From Tenacibaculum sp. 190524A05c (GTDB taxonomy: Bacteria; Bacteroidota; Bacteroidia; Flavobacteriales; Flavobacteriaceae), in NCBI RefSeq assembly GCF_964036595.1, contig NZ_OZ038523.1:2548501-2612500 (forward strand): DNA of 64,000 nucleotides, given 5' to 3'. The position numbers and the translations under genes are program-made. How positions within the stretch are numbered: the first letter of the stretch is position 1; every line of letters begins with the position of its first letter. Shown here piece after piece: positions 25,625 to 34,691 of the stretch. Under the pieces are notes generated by a model that saw nothing but the letters and a program-made list of their open reading frames with translations, had not been told where the DNA came from and made no database searches.

Positions 25625-27925
25625 CTAGAATTCATCTTCATCTTTCTCCTTATCTTCTCCTTCTCCTTTTTTCTCGTCTTTCTTATCTTCTTCATGTTTA
25701 GCACAATCAATATTAATAGAAAGATCCGAAGGTTTATCAAAAGGTTCTTTACTAATGTTTAAAGATTTATCTTCATAACACTTTCTCATAAAAATTCCCC
25801 AAGTTGGTAACGACATTGCCGCACCTTGACCTTTATCTATTCCTGCAAAATGAATCGAACGATCTTCACCACCAGTCCATACTCCAGTCATTAAATTAGG
25901 AACCATTCCCATAAACCAACCATCCGTATGGTTTTGAGTTGTTCCTGTTTTACCAGCAATTGCATTATTAAATTTATAAGGATAACCTGTAATATATTTT
26001 GGCCTGTTGTAGGTTGTTCTTAAACGAACACCAGAACCCGCTTGAGTAACACCTTCCATTAAGTTAAGAATAACATACGCAGATTCTTCACTTAAAACCT
26101 CTTTGGTTTCTGGAACGAATGTATCTAAAACAGTACCGTTTTTATCTTCAATTTGCGTAATAAACATCGGAGAAACTCTCATTCCTTTATTAGCGAATGT
26201 AGAATATGCACTAGCCATTTCTAACAATGTTAAATCGATTGCTCCTAATGCAATAGACGGATTTGCTTGAAATTCTGTTTCAACACCAGCTGACTTTGCT
26301 AATCTCGCTACATTAACTGGAGAAACCTCATCAATTAAACGTGCCGTAATTACATTAATAGATCCGGCTAAAGCTTGTTTTAATGTTAATTCACCACCAT
26401 ACTTTTCTCCTGCATTTTTAGGAGTCCAGTCGTCTTCCATTCCATATTTTTCTTTTGGAATAGTATATGGAGTATTCGGTAATCTATCACAAGGCGATCT
26501 TTTTAACTGATTAATCGCTGTTGCATAAACGAAAGGCTTAAATGTAGAGCCTACTTGACGTTTTTGCTGTTTTACAGCATCATACTTAAAATGTTTGTTA
26601 TTGATTCCTCCAACCCAAGCTTTAATATGACCCGTTTGTGGTTCAATAGAAACTAAACCAGAACGTAAGAAATGTTTGTAATAACGAATAGAATCGTATG
26701 GACTCATTACAGTATCACGATCTCCTTTCCAAGTAAAAACTCTCATATCAGTTTTAGTTTGGAATGCTTTTTCAATTTCTTTATCAGATTTTCCGGCTGC
26801 CTTCATTCGTTTGTAACGATCTGAATTCTTCTTGGCTCTATTTAATATTTTTCGAATATCACTTTTTTCAATATCGTAGAAAGGCGCTGTTCTATTCTTC
26901 TTTTGTTCGTCAAAAAAGTACTTCTGAAGATTTGCCATATGCTCTGTTACAGCCTCCTCTGCATATTTTTGCATTCTAGAATCAATTGTAACATAGATTT
27001 TCAATCCATCTTTATAAATATCATAAAACTCTCCATCCGCCTTAGAGTTGTCTTTTGCCCATCGTTTCATGAATTGCTTTAAATACTCTCTAAAATAAGT
27101 TGCTAAACCATCACTATGACTTTCTGGTGTGAATTTTATTTTTAAAGGTAGCTTTTGTAATGAATCTCTTTGTGCTTCCGTTAAAAACCCATTTTTCTCC
27201 ATTTGAGAAAATACCACGTTTCTTCTTGCTAAAGATTTTTTTCTAGAAACTTTTCTGTGTGGATTATACTGACGAGGATTTTTAAGCATTGCTACAAGAA
27301 TTGCAGACTCTTGAAGATCTAATTCTTTAGGCTCTTTACCGAAATAAATTCTCGCAGCCGAACGAATACCCGTTGCGTTAAATAAGAAACCTTGCGTATT
27401 CAAATACATCGTAATGATTTCTTGCTTGGTATATTGACGTTCAAGTTTAACCGCAACTACCCATTCTTTAATTTTCTGAATTACCCTTTTAAACTTATTC
27501 TGAGAAGCTTTTTTGGTAAACAAGTTTTTTGCTAACTGCTGCGTAATGGTACTTGCTCCTCCACCTGCTCCAAGTTTAGCAACAGCTCTTGCCAATCCTC
27601 GAAAATCAATTCCAGAGTGGCTATAAAAACGCTCATCTTCCGTCGCAACTAAAGCTTTTACTAAATTATCAGGTAAATCTTTAAATTGAATAGGAGTTCT
27701 ATTGGCTTTTAAATAGTACTTTCCTAATGTTTTTCCATCTGAAGAAATGATTTCAGTTGCTAAATCGTTCTTAGGATTTTCTAACTCTTCGAAAGTCGGT
27801 AATGTTCCAAAAGCTCCCCAAGAAGCTAATAGAAAAATAAAACAGATTGCAAATAAACCTCCTAATACGATTCCCCAAAACCACTTTATATATTTTGTGA
27901 AATTCATAGTTTTCTTTTTTGTCAT
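25625..27925 (-). CDS. Penicillin-binding protein 1A (bifunctional)
   Basis: 766 residues. Short cytosolic N-terminus, one membrane helix (~13-35), then the GT51 glycosyltransferase with TEDERFYSHSGIDFRGLARA (~91-110) and ITQQLAKNLF. The transpeptidase has the SxxK Ser in GSTFKPFVYATA (~441-452), SIN near 510, and KTGTTQNHTDGWF (~665). It polymerises and crosslinks peptidoglycan. The C-terminus is an acidic, Lys/Glu/Asp-rich tail of ~30 residues. It begins 3 bases after the gldH stop, tying wall synthesis to a gliding gene in one operon. Confidence 0.95.
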   Translation of the reverse strand: MTKKKTMNFTKYIKWFWGIVLGGLFAICFIFLLASWGAFGTLPTFEELENPKNDLATEIISSDGKTLGKYYLKANRTPIQFKDLPDNLVKALVATEDERFYSHSGIDFRGLARAVAKLGAGGGASTITQQLAKNLFTKKASQNKFKRVIQKIKEWVVAVKLERQYTKQEIITMYLNTQGFLFNATGIRSAARIYFGKEPKELDLQESAILVAMLKNPRQYNPHRKVSRKKSLARRNVVFSQMEKNGFLTEAQRDSLQKLPLKIKFTPESHSDGLATYFREYLKQFMKRWAKDNSKADGEFYDIYKDGLKIYVTIDSRMQKYAEEAVTEHMANLQKYFFDEQKKNRTAPFYDIEKSDIRKILNRAKKNSDRYKRMKAAGKSDKEIEKAFQTKTDMRVFTWKGDRDTVMSPYDSIRYYKHFLRSGLVSIEPQTGHIKAWVGGINNKHFKYDAVKQQKRQVGSTFKPFVYATAINQLKRSPCDRLPNTPYTIPKEKYGMEDDWTPKNAGEKYGGELTLKQALAGSINVITARLIDEVSPVNVARLAKSAGVETEFQANPSIALGAIDLTLLEMASAYSTFANKGMRVSPMFITQIEDKNGTVLDTFVPETKEVLSEESAYVILNLMEGVTQAGSGVRLRTTYNRPKYITGYPYKFNNAIAGKTGTTQNHTDGWFMGMVPNLMTGVWTGGEDRSIHFAGIDKGQGAAMSLPTWGIFMRKCYEDKSLNISKEPFDKPSDLSINIDCAKHEEDKKDEKKGEGEDKEKDEDEF

Positions 27926-27928
27926 TTT

Positions 27929-28429
27929 TTAATTTATTTTTTCTATTCTAAATCCAACATTTACAATGCCATCTAATTCATTTATTCCTTCTACTTCTCC
28001 ACCTTTTCTCATAGCCTGAAAGATGTCTAAAGTATACGATCCTTGAATTGGAAATAGAATTTGTTCTTTATAAAATAATTTACTCTCTTTTAGCTCAGAA
28101 AACCCTTTACCCAAAAACTTACCGTTTTTATCGGCCATATCGTACTCCAAAGTATCAACAATTTTATGACCATCAGGAAAGCTCATTTTTGTAACCAGAA
28201 ATAAATTACTGTATTCGTAATCACTATTATTTCTAATGTTAATAAACAGATTTCTCTTTGCTAAAGTGTCTTTTACTTCAAACTGATACGTTACAGGAGT
28301 GTTGATTTCCCATTTGTTATTATCTATTGAAGTATATTCATCATAAACTCTTTTGGAATCACATGAAACCATTATCAATAAAAGTCCAAAAACCTTTAAA
28401 ACTTTACTATTGCTTATTTTTTTGAGCAT
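27929..28429 (-). CDS. gldH: Gliding motility lipoprotein GldH
   Basis: 166 residues. The start at 28429 gives MLKKISNSKVLKVFGLLLIMVSC, a lipoprotein signal; the same frame stays open for 100 further codons upstream, but that stretch overlaps the Lys/Asn/Gln-rich tail of ricT and looks like its shadow. The mature sequence (DSKRVYDEYTSIDNNKW...YQFEVKDTLAKRNLFINIRN, quoted in parts) is the GldH pattern. GldH is needed for gliding in Flavobacterium and belongs with the T9SS/gliding apparatus. It overlaps ricT by 23 bases and is followed after 3 bases by PBP1A. Confidence 0.88.
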   Translation of the reverse strand: MLKKISNSKVLKVFGLLLIMVSCDSKRVYDEYTSIDNNKWEINTPVTYQFEVKDTLAKRNLFINIRNNSDYEYSNLFLVTKMSFPDGHKIVDTLEYDMADKNGKFLGKGFSELKESKLFYKEQILFPIQGSYTLDIFQAMRKGGEVEGINELDGIVNVGFRIEKIN

Positions 28430-29873
28430 TATTATTGTTTCCAGAATTACGACGTTTATTTCTTCTTTGATTGTTCTGTTTTTTATTTGATGGAGAAGAA
28501 TTCTGCTTCTGTCCTTGACCTTGCTTTTGACCTTGGTTTTGCTTTTGATTTTGTTTTTGACCTTGTCCTTGCTTTGGGTTCTGTTTATTTGTATTCTTCT
28601 TGTTTTGATTTTGACCAGAAGGCTTATTCGACTTATTATTTTGTCCGCCTTGCTTAGGTGTGTTCTTCTGGTTCGGGTTTTTCTTTTTGTTCGAAGGATT
28701 GTTATTGCCAGATTTCTTCTGATTGGCATTTCTCTTTCTATTACGGTTTCTATTCCTTTTTGGTTTTTTAGGTGTATCGAAACGCGTTAAACTATCTTGT
28801 CCTACAACATTTTCAAAATCAATCTTCGTTTCCTCTGCAATTTCTGCTTCATAATCTTCTAGAGGAGAACCTAACTCATCATTTTCATTCAAATCAATGA
28901 TTTCTGTTACTTGCTCTAAAGACAACTTATACCACTTGAATTTCTCTTCTTTGTACGTATACCAGATTAGTTTTTTGAAGATATCCATTTTCACAAAAAT
29001 AGCATCTCCTTTCTCTGTTTTTAATACAACATCTTGCTTTGGAAAATGACTTAAAGCATCTAAATAAGAATCTAGTTCAAAATTTAAACAACATTTTAAT
29101 TTTCCGCATTGTCCTGCAAGCTTTAATGGATTTAAAGAAAGTTGCTGATATCGTGCTGCTGCAGTATTTACTTTTCTAAAATCTGTTAACCAAGTTGAAC
29201 AACATAATTCTCTACCACATGAACCAATTCCTCCAAGACGAGCAGCTTCTTGTCGCATCCCAACTTGTTTCATTTCTACACGGATAGAAAACGCACTAGC
29301 TAGATCTCTAATTAACTGACGAAAATCTACACGATCATCTGCTGTGTAATAAAACGTAGCTTTATTTCCATCACCTTGAAACTCAACATCAGATAATTTC
29401 ATTTTCAACCCAAGTCTACTAATGATTTCTCTTCCTTTTCGTTGTGTTTCTAACTCTCTATCTCGAGCGGTATTCCAAACGTCAATGTCTTTTTGCGTTG
29501 CTTTTCGGTAGATCTTTTTTACATCTGGACTATCCAGCGCAACTTTCCTTTTTTTCATTTGCACTTTCACAAGCTCTCCAGCTAAAGAAACAACACCAAT
29601 ATCGTGTCCTGGATTTCCTTCGACAGCGACAATATCTCCCATAGAAATGCTTAATTTTTTCTCGCCACTTTTGTAAAAATGCTTTCTTCCGTTTTTAAAA
29701 CGTACTTCGTATATATTAAATGGAGCTTCACCGGTTGGTAAAGTCATATTCGATAACCAATCAAAAACAGCTAATTTATTTCCACTTCCACATGATCCTG
29801 TACCACAATTTCCATTGCTTTTACAGCCTTTTGGAACGCCGCTTTTGTTAGTTGAGCAACTGCTACAACCCAT
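28407..29873 (-). CDS. PSP1-domain protein RicT-like, with long low-complexity tail
   Basis: 488 residues. The N-terminal Cys cluster (CSSCSTNKSG, CKSNGNCGTGSCGSG) and the PSP1 core with CGRELCCSTWL (~221-231) and CGKLKCCLNFEL (~257-268) match the RicT/YaaT family, iron-sulfur regulators of RNA maturation in Bacillus. Its role in Bacteroidota is not established. Residues ~370-488 are a basic, N/K/Q/G-rich disordered tail with GQKQNQ-type repeats, possibly RNA-binding. It heads the ricT-gldH-PBP1A run and overlaps gldH by 23 bases. Confidence 0.88.
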   Translation of the reverse strand: MGCSSCSTNKSGVPKGCKSNGNCGTGSCGSGNKLAVFDWLSNMTLPTGEAPFNIYEVRFKNGRKHFYKSGEKKLSISMGDIVAVEGNPGHDIGVVSLAGELVKVQMKKRKVALDSPDVKKIYRKATQKDIDVWNTARDRELETQRKGREIISRLGLKMKLSDVEFQGDGNKATFYYTADDRVDFRQLIRDLASAFSIRVEMKQVGMRQEAARLGGIGSCGRELCCSTWLTDFRKVNTAAARYQQLSLNPLKLAGQCGKLKCCLNFELDSYLDALSHFPKQDVVLKTEKGDAIFVKMDIFKKLIWYTYKEEKFKWYKLSLEQVTEIIDLNENDELGSPLEDYEAEIAEETKIDFENVVGQDSLTRFDTPKKPKRNRNRNRKRNANQKKSGNNNPSNKKKNPNQKNTPKQGGQNNKSNKPSGQNQNKKNTNKQNPKQGQGQKQNQKQNQGQKQGQGQKQNSSPSNKKQNNQRRNKRRNSGNNNNAQKNKQ

Positions 29874-30044
29874 AATTTATATATTATTTTAATAACTTCT
29901 TAAATCTGATGCTTACTCAGTATCAAGAAATTAATTGTATTTCTTTGATTTATAGATAGATAAAAAAAAGTGTTTTCTTTTTTATCAATTCGTAAATATA
30001 CTCATTCCTATGGAATGTGAAAATCACTTTACTCATTGAAACGC

Positions 30045-30884
30045 TTAGTTCCCTAAAAATGATTTACAAATAGAAACCACATCATCTAAATCCGAAGGTA
30101 ATTCGTCTTTTTCCCAAGGATGTTTTGCTCCAAACACGTGGTTCGCATTTTCGATAATATGTAATTCGCTATTCGCATTCCAAGAACGTAAATCTTCAGC
30201 TTCTTTTATGAATATTGAAGTGTCACCATCTCCATGAATTATACATAACGGAATCTTTAAATTCTCTACCGCTCTTTGTATTGTTAAACGATCTTCATTC
30301 GCTTTGAAATCTTCATAAAACTGATAAAAGTGAGGCATTTGCTGTTTTGTTCTTCCGTTTACAACATACTTAACACCATCTTTTTTCCATTGTTGTAAAT
30401 CTCCAATTGTAGAAGAACGCGCTCCAAAATTAGATACACCTCCAAGAGTAATTACATTTTTTATCCTTGAATCTTCTTCAGCCTTTATACAAACAATCCC
30501 GCCACCTCTACTGTGACCTAGTAATGAAATCGATTCTCTATTTAATTCTCCTTTAAATTCTTCATTAGAAACACACCAATCAATTACCGATTCTAGATCG
30601 TCTAGTTCTTTGGTATAATTATTATTACCGAAAGCTTCTAAATCTGGAAAATCTATCGGTTGATCTACGGTTCCTCCATTATGCGAAAAATTAAACTTCA
30701 CAAAAAATGTTTCCTCAGCAAATGCTTCTGCCATGAAATCCCAAGCTCCCCAATCCTTAAAACCTTTATAACCGTGGCAAAAAATAAGTATTGGTTTTGC
30801 TTGATTTGTTTCTTTAAAGAAAACATCAAATACTATTGGTTTATTGTGTTTTCCTTGAATAACTCTATTCTTGATTTTTTTCAT
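30045..30884 (-). CDS. Alpha/beta hydrolase
   Basis: 279 residues, no signal peptide, so cytosolic. The oxyanion region is FCHGYKGFKDWGAW (~35-48), the nucleophile elbow GHSRGGG (~125-131), the acid Asp is in IHGDGDTSIF (~217-226), and the His in ENANHVFGAKHPW (~246-258). The substrate cannot be told. It lies downstream of gdhA but is separated from it by a strong terminator. Confidence 0.88.
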   Translation of the reverse strand: MKKIKNRVIQGKHNKPIVFDVFFKETNQAKPILIFCHGYKGFKDWGAWDFMAEAFAEETFFVKFNFSHNGGTVDQPIDFPDLEAFGNNNYTKELDDLESVIDWCVSNEEFKGELNRESISLLGHSRGGGIVCIKAEEDSRIKNVITLGGVSNFGARSSTIGDLQQWKKDGVKYVVNGRTKQQMPHFYQFYEDFKANEDRLTIQRAVENLKIPLCIIHGDGDTSIFIKEAEDLRSWNANSELHIIENANHVFGAKHPWEKDELPSDLDDVVSICKSFLGN

Positions 30885-30890
30885 AGGTAT

Positions 30891-30925
30891 AAAAATAAAA
30901 AGCTCATCATGAACTGATGAGCTTT
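30891..30925 (-). terminator. Terminator after gdhA
   Basis: Stem AGCTCATCA/TGATGAGCT (30901-30909 and 30915-30923) with a 5-base loop. On the minus strand it is followed by TTTTATTTTT. It sits between the gdhA stop and the hydrolase start. Confidence 0.85.
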
Positions 30926-30949
30926 TCTATATTATTTTGAGAATATTCT

Positions 30950-32296
<1,347 letters not shown>

Positions 32297-32336
32297 TTAG
32301 TTATTCGAAAAATGTTTTTTTAATAAAAATAATGCA

Positions 32337-32344
32337 CAAATATA
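32337..32344 (-). promoter_or_regulatory. -7 box upstream of gdhA
   Basis: The minus strand reads TATATTTG here, matching TAnnTTTG, 44 bases before the gdhA ATG. No clear -33 TTG is seen at the expected distance. Confidence 0.5.
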
Positions 32345-32446
32345 GTTAAATAACTAATCTGACGTTTTAAAAAACTTCTTTTTTTGCTGAAACGAAAACG
32401 TTATAGTAAAGAGACAAAAGAAAAATGTTAATTCAGTAAAAAAACG

Positions 32447-32454
32447 TAAATTTG
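32447..32454 (+). promoter_or_regulatory. -7 box upstream of pheS
   Basis: TAAATTTG matches the TAnnTTTG consensus and ends 22 bases before the pheS ATG. The -33 region is not obvious. Confidence 0.55.
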
Positions 32455-32476
32455 CCACTCAATTTTTTGAAGGATT

Positions 32477-33496
32477 ATGTTAGATAAAGTTAAAGAGCTC
32501 ATAGGAGACGTTCAAACATTTCAAGCAACTACAAAAGAAGAAGTAGAAGCTTTCAGAATAAAATACTTAGGTAGCAAGGGTTTACTTAAAGGTTTATTCG
32601 CCGAATTCAGAAATGTTGATGCTGAGTTTAAAAAAGATTTTGGGCAAGCTTTAAACAATTTAAGAAATGCTGCAGAAGGAAAAGTTGCGGAATTAAATGA
32701 AGCTTTAGAGAGTGCGGTTGAGGAAAAAGGAGTTTACGGAGACTTAACTAGACCTTCTGAACCAATTGAATTAGGTTCTCGTCATCCAATATCAATTGTT
32801 AAGAATCAAATTATTGAAGTTTTCAACAGAATTGGTTTTACTGTTTCTGAAGGACCAGAAGTTGAAGATGATTGGCATAACTTTACTGCATTAAACTTAC
32901 CGGAGTATCATCCAGCAAGAGATATGCAAGACACTTTCTTTATTGAAAAGAATCCTGATACTTTATTAAGAACACATACTTCATCTGTTCAAGTTCGTTA
33001 TATGGAACAGAATGAACCACCGATTAGAACTATTTCTCCGGGAAGAGTTTTTAGAAATGAAGATATTTCTGCTCGTGCTCACTGTATTTTTCACCAAGTA
33101 GAAGGTTTATATATTGATACAGATGTTTCATTCGCTGATTTAAAACAAGTTCTTCTGTACTTTACAAAGGAGATGTTCGGTAAATCGAAAATTCGTTTAC
33201 GCCCATCTTATTTCCCATTTACAGAGCCAAGTGCTGAAGTAGATATTTACTGGGGATTGGAAACAGAAACTGATTATAGAATTACTAAAGGAACTGGTTG
33301 GTTAGAAATTATGGGATGCGGAATGGTTGATCCTAACGTATTAAAGAACTGTAATATTGATCCAACTAAATATTCTGGATATGCTTTTGGAATGGGTATA
33401 GAACGTATTGCAATGTTATTATATCAAATTCCTGATATTAGAATGTTCTATGAAAATGATGTTCGCTTCTTAGAGCAGTTTAAATCTGTCCTATAA
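32477..33496 (+). CDS. pheS: Phenylalanine--tRNA ligase subunit alpha
   Basis: 339 residues. Catalytic subunit of the alpha2beta2 enzyme that charges tRNA-Phe. The N-terminal coiled coil precedes the class II core: motif 1 around PISIVKNQIIEVFNRIGF (~103-120), motif 2 TISPGRVFRNED (~186-197) and motif 3 GYAFGMGIERIAML (~299-312). The beta-subunit gene pheT is not in the window. A small conserved gene follows after 6 bases. Confidence 0.97.
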   Translation: MLDKVKELIGDVQTFQATTKEEVEAFRIKYLGSKGLLKGLFAEFRNVDAEFKKDFGQALNNLRNAAEGKVAELNEALESAVEEKGVYGDLTRPSEPIELGSRHPISIVKNQIIEVFNRIGFTVSEGPEVEDDWHNFTALNLPEYHPARDMQDTFFIEKNPDTLLRTHTSSVQVRYMEQNEPPIRTISPGRVFRNEDISARAHCIFHQVEGLYIDTDVSFADLKQVLLYFTKEMFGKSKIRLRPSYFPFTEPSAEVDIYWGLETETDYRITKGTGWLEIMGCGMVDPNVLKNCNIDPTKYSGYAFGMGIERIAMLLYQIPDIRMFYENDVRFLEQFKSVL

Positions 33497-33502
33497 TTTT
33501 TC

Positions 33503-33898
33503 ATGAGAAAAGATATTGAAATTTCTGAAGTAACTGGTATAGAAATGGCCGTTGTTTTGGAGCATAACGAAACTCATAACACTGAGGATTGGTATGTATA
33601 TTTAATCAACAATAAAAATGTTGATTTAGATATGGCTATTATTGTTTCTCAAGGATTTTCCGAAAAGAAAACTACTACGGTATTCAGAAAAAAGATAGAT
33701 AAACTTAAGGCCAATTCTTTTGTTAAGGTTGAAATGATTCATCCTGATGTATTTGCCTTAAATAACAGATTTCAGGTTTCTTTCTTCGAAGGAACTCAAA
33801 TATTCGAAAAAACATTTTTATTCAAAGAAAATACAATTAAAGAAGGAAGTTTAAGAATGATTTCTTCTCTTAATAAAAGAGGTGTTTTAGTTAAATAA
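33503..33898 (+). CDS. Conserved hypothetical downstream of pheS
   Basis: 131 residues, no signal peptide or membrane segment. It has alternating hydrophobic beta-like segments (GIEMAVVLEHNETHN, DWYVYLINNKNVDLDMAIIVSQGF). It starts 6 bases after the pheS stop, so it is almost certainly co-transcribed. I believe similar small proteins follow pheS in other flavobacteria, but I do not know their function. Confidence 0.7.
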   Translation: MRKDIEISEVTGIEMAVVLEHNETHNTEDWYVYLINNKNVDLDMAIIVSQGFSEKKTTTVFRKKIDKLKANSFVKVEMIHPDVFALNNRFQVSFFEGTQIFEKTFLFKENTIKEGSLRMISSLNKRGVLVK

Positions 33899-33917
33899 GC
33901 TTACAATTTTCTATTTA

Positions 33918-34055
33918 TATAAAAACAGAAAATCCTTTTACATTTGGGGCTTGTAAAAGGATTTGTCTAGTTAACCAAATAATTTAAACTCTCAACTTAA
34001 ATGAAAATAATTGTATTTTAAGGGGATAAATACTTTTATTTATTCTACTATTTAC
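33918..34055 (-). ncRNA. Candidate small RNA, tandem family copy 1
   Basis: On the minus strand an exact -7 box TACCTTTG (34067-34060) is followed by ~138 bases ending in a terminator (stem 33930-33941 with 33953-33964, then TTTTCTGTTTTT). The predicted 5' end AAGUGUAAAUAGUAG is nearly identical to that of copy 3. Two C4 runs occur, one mid-RNA and one in the terminator loop. On the opposite strand the region holds a broken short ORF. Ends are predictions; no expression evidence is available. Confidence 0.55.
34001..34021 (+). pseudogene. Broken copy of the short hydrophobic ORF in module 1
   Basis: ATGAAAATAATTGTATTTTAA encodes only six residues. The bases after it align with the intact short ORF of module 3 (34587) through GGGGATaAaTACTTTT and the shared end CTACTATTtACACTTCAAAGGTA, but in a different frame, suggesting an indel destroyed the peptide. 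It may equally never have been coding. Confidence 0.2.
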
Positions 34056-34059
34056 ACTT

Positions 34060-34067
34060 CAAAGGTA
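34060..34067 (-). promoter_or_regulatory. -7 box of candidate sRNA 1
   Basis: The minus strand reads TACCTTTG, an exact TAnnTTTG match. A conserved upstream element (34099-34130) lies 32-63 bases further upstream, at nearly the same distances as in modules 2 and 3. There is no -33 TTG at the usual spacing, which suggests activator dependence. Confidence 0.6.
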
Positions 34068-34098
34068 GTATAGCTTCGTACTTATTTTTAACCAAATT

Positions 34099-34130
34099 CG
34101 ATGTTTGATTTGCAACTGTAGATTAACTGT
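34099..34130 (-). promoter_or_regulatory. Conserved upstream element, module 1
   Basis: Plus-strand sequence includes CGATGTTT (34099) and ACTGTAGATTAACTGT (34115-34130), the latter a direct repeat of ACTGT with an 11-base period. Module 2 has CGATGTTT and ACTATAGATAAACTGT at 32 and 49 bases from its own -7 box, against 32 and 48 here. It looks like a binding site for a transcription factor acting on the sRNA promoter. Confidence 0.45.
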
Positions 34131-34227
34131 TTGATTTACTCGATAAGTTAAATTTTAGCATTTTTATTTCTCTTTTTATCGATAACATCAGTGTTATTTT
34201 AATCACCATTTATATTAAAATTAAGAC

Positions 34228-34378
34228 ATAAAAAAACTCTCTTATTGTAGGGGTGATAAGAGAGTTTTTGGGGTTTAGTTGAAAAAACTTTAATTCAAAT
34301 TCAAAATGAAAAACAAAACTTTAATAGGGATTTATATACTTTACTTTATATTTTCTAACTGTGTTATTTCTTAATTAC
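34228..34378 (-). ncRNA. Candidate small RNA, tandem family copy 2
   Basis: From the minus-strand box TATCTTTG (34390-34383) a ~151-base RNA would end at a strong terminator: stem AAACTCTCTTAT/ATAAGAGAGTTT (34234-34245, 34256-34267) followed by seven U. The stem sequence differs wholly from copies 1 and 3, yet the loop keeps CACCCC, so structure and loop appear conserved while the stem changed. Mid-RNA features AUCCC and UUUUUCAUUUU align with the other copies. It is antisense to the 22-residue ORF at 34306-34374. Confidence 0.55.
34306..34374 (+). CDS. Candidate small hydrophobic peptide, module 2
   Basis: 22 residues, MKNKTLIGIYILYFIFSNCVIS. Almost entirely hydrophobic after the first four residues, the size and character of type I toxin peptides. 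It starts after an A-rich stretch (ATTCAAAATG) like real gene starts in this genome. It lies wholly opposite candidate sRNA 2 and aligns with the module 3 ORF at the -G-[IL]-x-[IL]-[IL] core. No plus-strand -7 box is visible, so expression is doubtful. Confidence 0.3.
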   Translation: MKNKTLIGIYILYFIFSNCVIS

Positions 34379-34382
34379 ACCT

Positions 34383-34390
34383 CAAAGATA
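34383..34390 (-). promoter_or_regulatory. -7 box of candidate sRNA 2
   Basis: The minus strand reads TATCTTTG, matching TAnnTTTG. It is preceded at fixed distance by the upstream element at 34422-34454. Confidence 0.55.
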
Positions 34391-34421
34391 CAACCCATTA
34401 ACTCCTTGCTAATCAGATATT

Positions 34422-34454
34422 CGATGTTTCAATTTTATACTATAGATAAACTGT
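34422..34454 (-). promoter_or_regulatory. Conserved upstream element, module 2
   Basis: CGATGTTT (34422-34429) and ACTATAGATAAACTGT (34439-34454) match 8/8 and 14/16 bases of the module 1 element and lie at the same distance from the -7 box within one base, although the DNA between the boxes has diverged. Confidence 0.45.
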
Positions 34455-34525
34455 TATGATTTATCGTTAAATAAAAATGCGTTATAAAATGAATTAGATG
34501 AATGGTTTTTTAGGAAAGCTTAGAG

Positions 34526-34646
34526 CAAAGAAAAACCTTTTACATTTTGGGGCTTGTAAAAGGCTTTATTTTTTAACTCAAAAAAAATGAAAAAGTATTT
34601 TGTTTGGGGATTATTACTTTTTAAATTTTTCTTTACTACTATTAAC
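34526..34646 (-). ncRNA. Candidate small RNA, tandem family copy 3
   Basis: From TACCTTTG (34658-34651) a ~120-base RNA would begin AAGUGUUAAUAGUAG, contain AAUCCCCAAAC and end in a terminator with stem CCTTTTAC/GTAAAAGG (34536-34543, 34556-34563), loop AAGCCCC, then UUUUUCUUU. Loop and stem match copy 1 almost exactly. It lies about 90 bases downstream of the cupin stop on the same strand, so cupin readthrough could also produce it. Confidence 0.55.
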
Positions 34647-34691
34647 ACTTCAAAGGTACCACCATTAAAAGGTTTAAATCTGAAAATTTAG
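34587..34691 (+). CDS. Candidate small hydrophobic peptide, module 3
   Basis: 34 residues beginning MKKYFVWGLLLFKFFFTTIN; the first 18 are strongly hydrophobic, then SKVPPLKG. The start context is A-rich. The first half is opposite candidate sRNA 3 and the second half runs over the sRNA promoter box, so the coding claim for the tail is weak. It resembles type I toxin peptides in size and composition. Confidence 0.3.
   Translation: MKKYFVWGLLLFKFFFTTINTSKVPPLKGLNLKI
34651..34658 (-). promoter_or_regulatory. -7 box of candidate sRNA 3
   Basis: The minus strand reads TACCTTTG. The 23 bases ending here on the plus strand (CTACTATTaACACTTCAAAGG plus TA) are nearly identical to module 1. A weaker copy of the upstream element (TCTGTAGGTGAATG) begins at 34706, 48 bases away as in module 1. 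Confidence 0.6.

Noticed and set aside
27929..28729. Long gldH frame beginning 100 codons upstream of the lipoprotein signal
   Set aside because: The extra part is the alternate frame of the Lys/Asn/Gln-rich ricT tail; low-complexity codons keep it open. The ATG at 28429 gives a proper lipobox.
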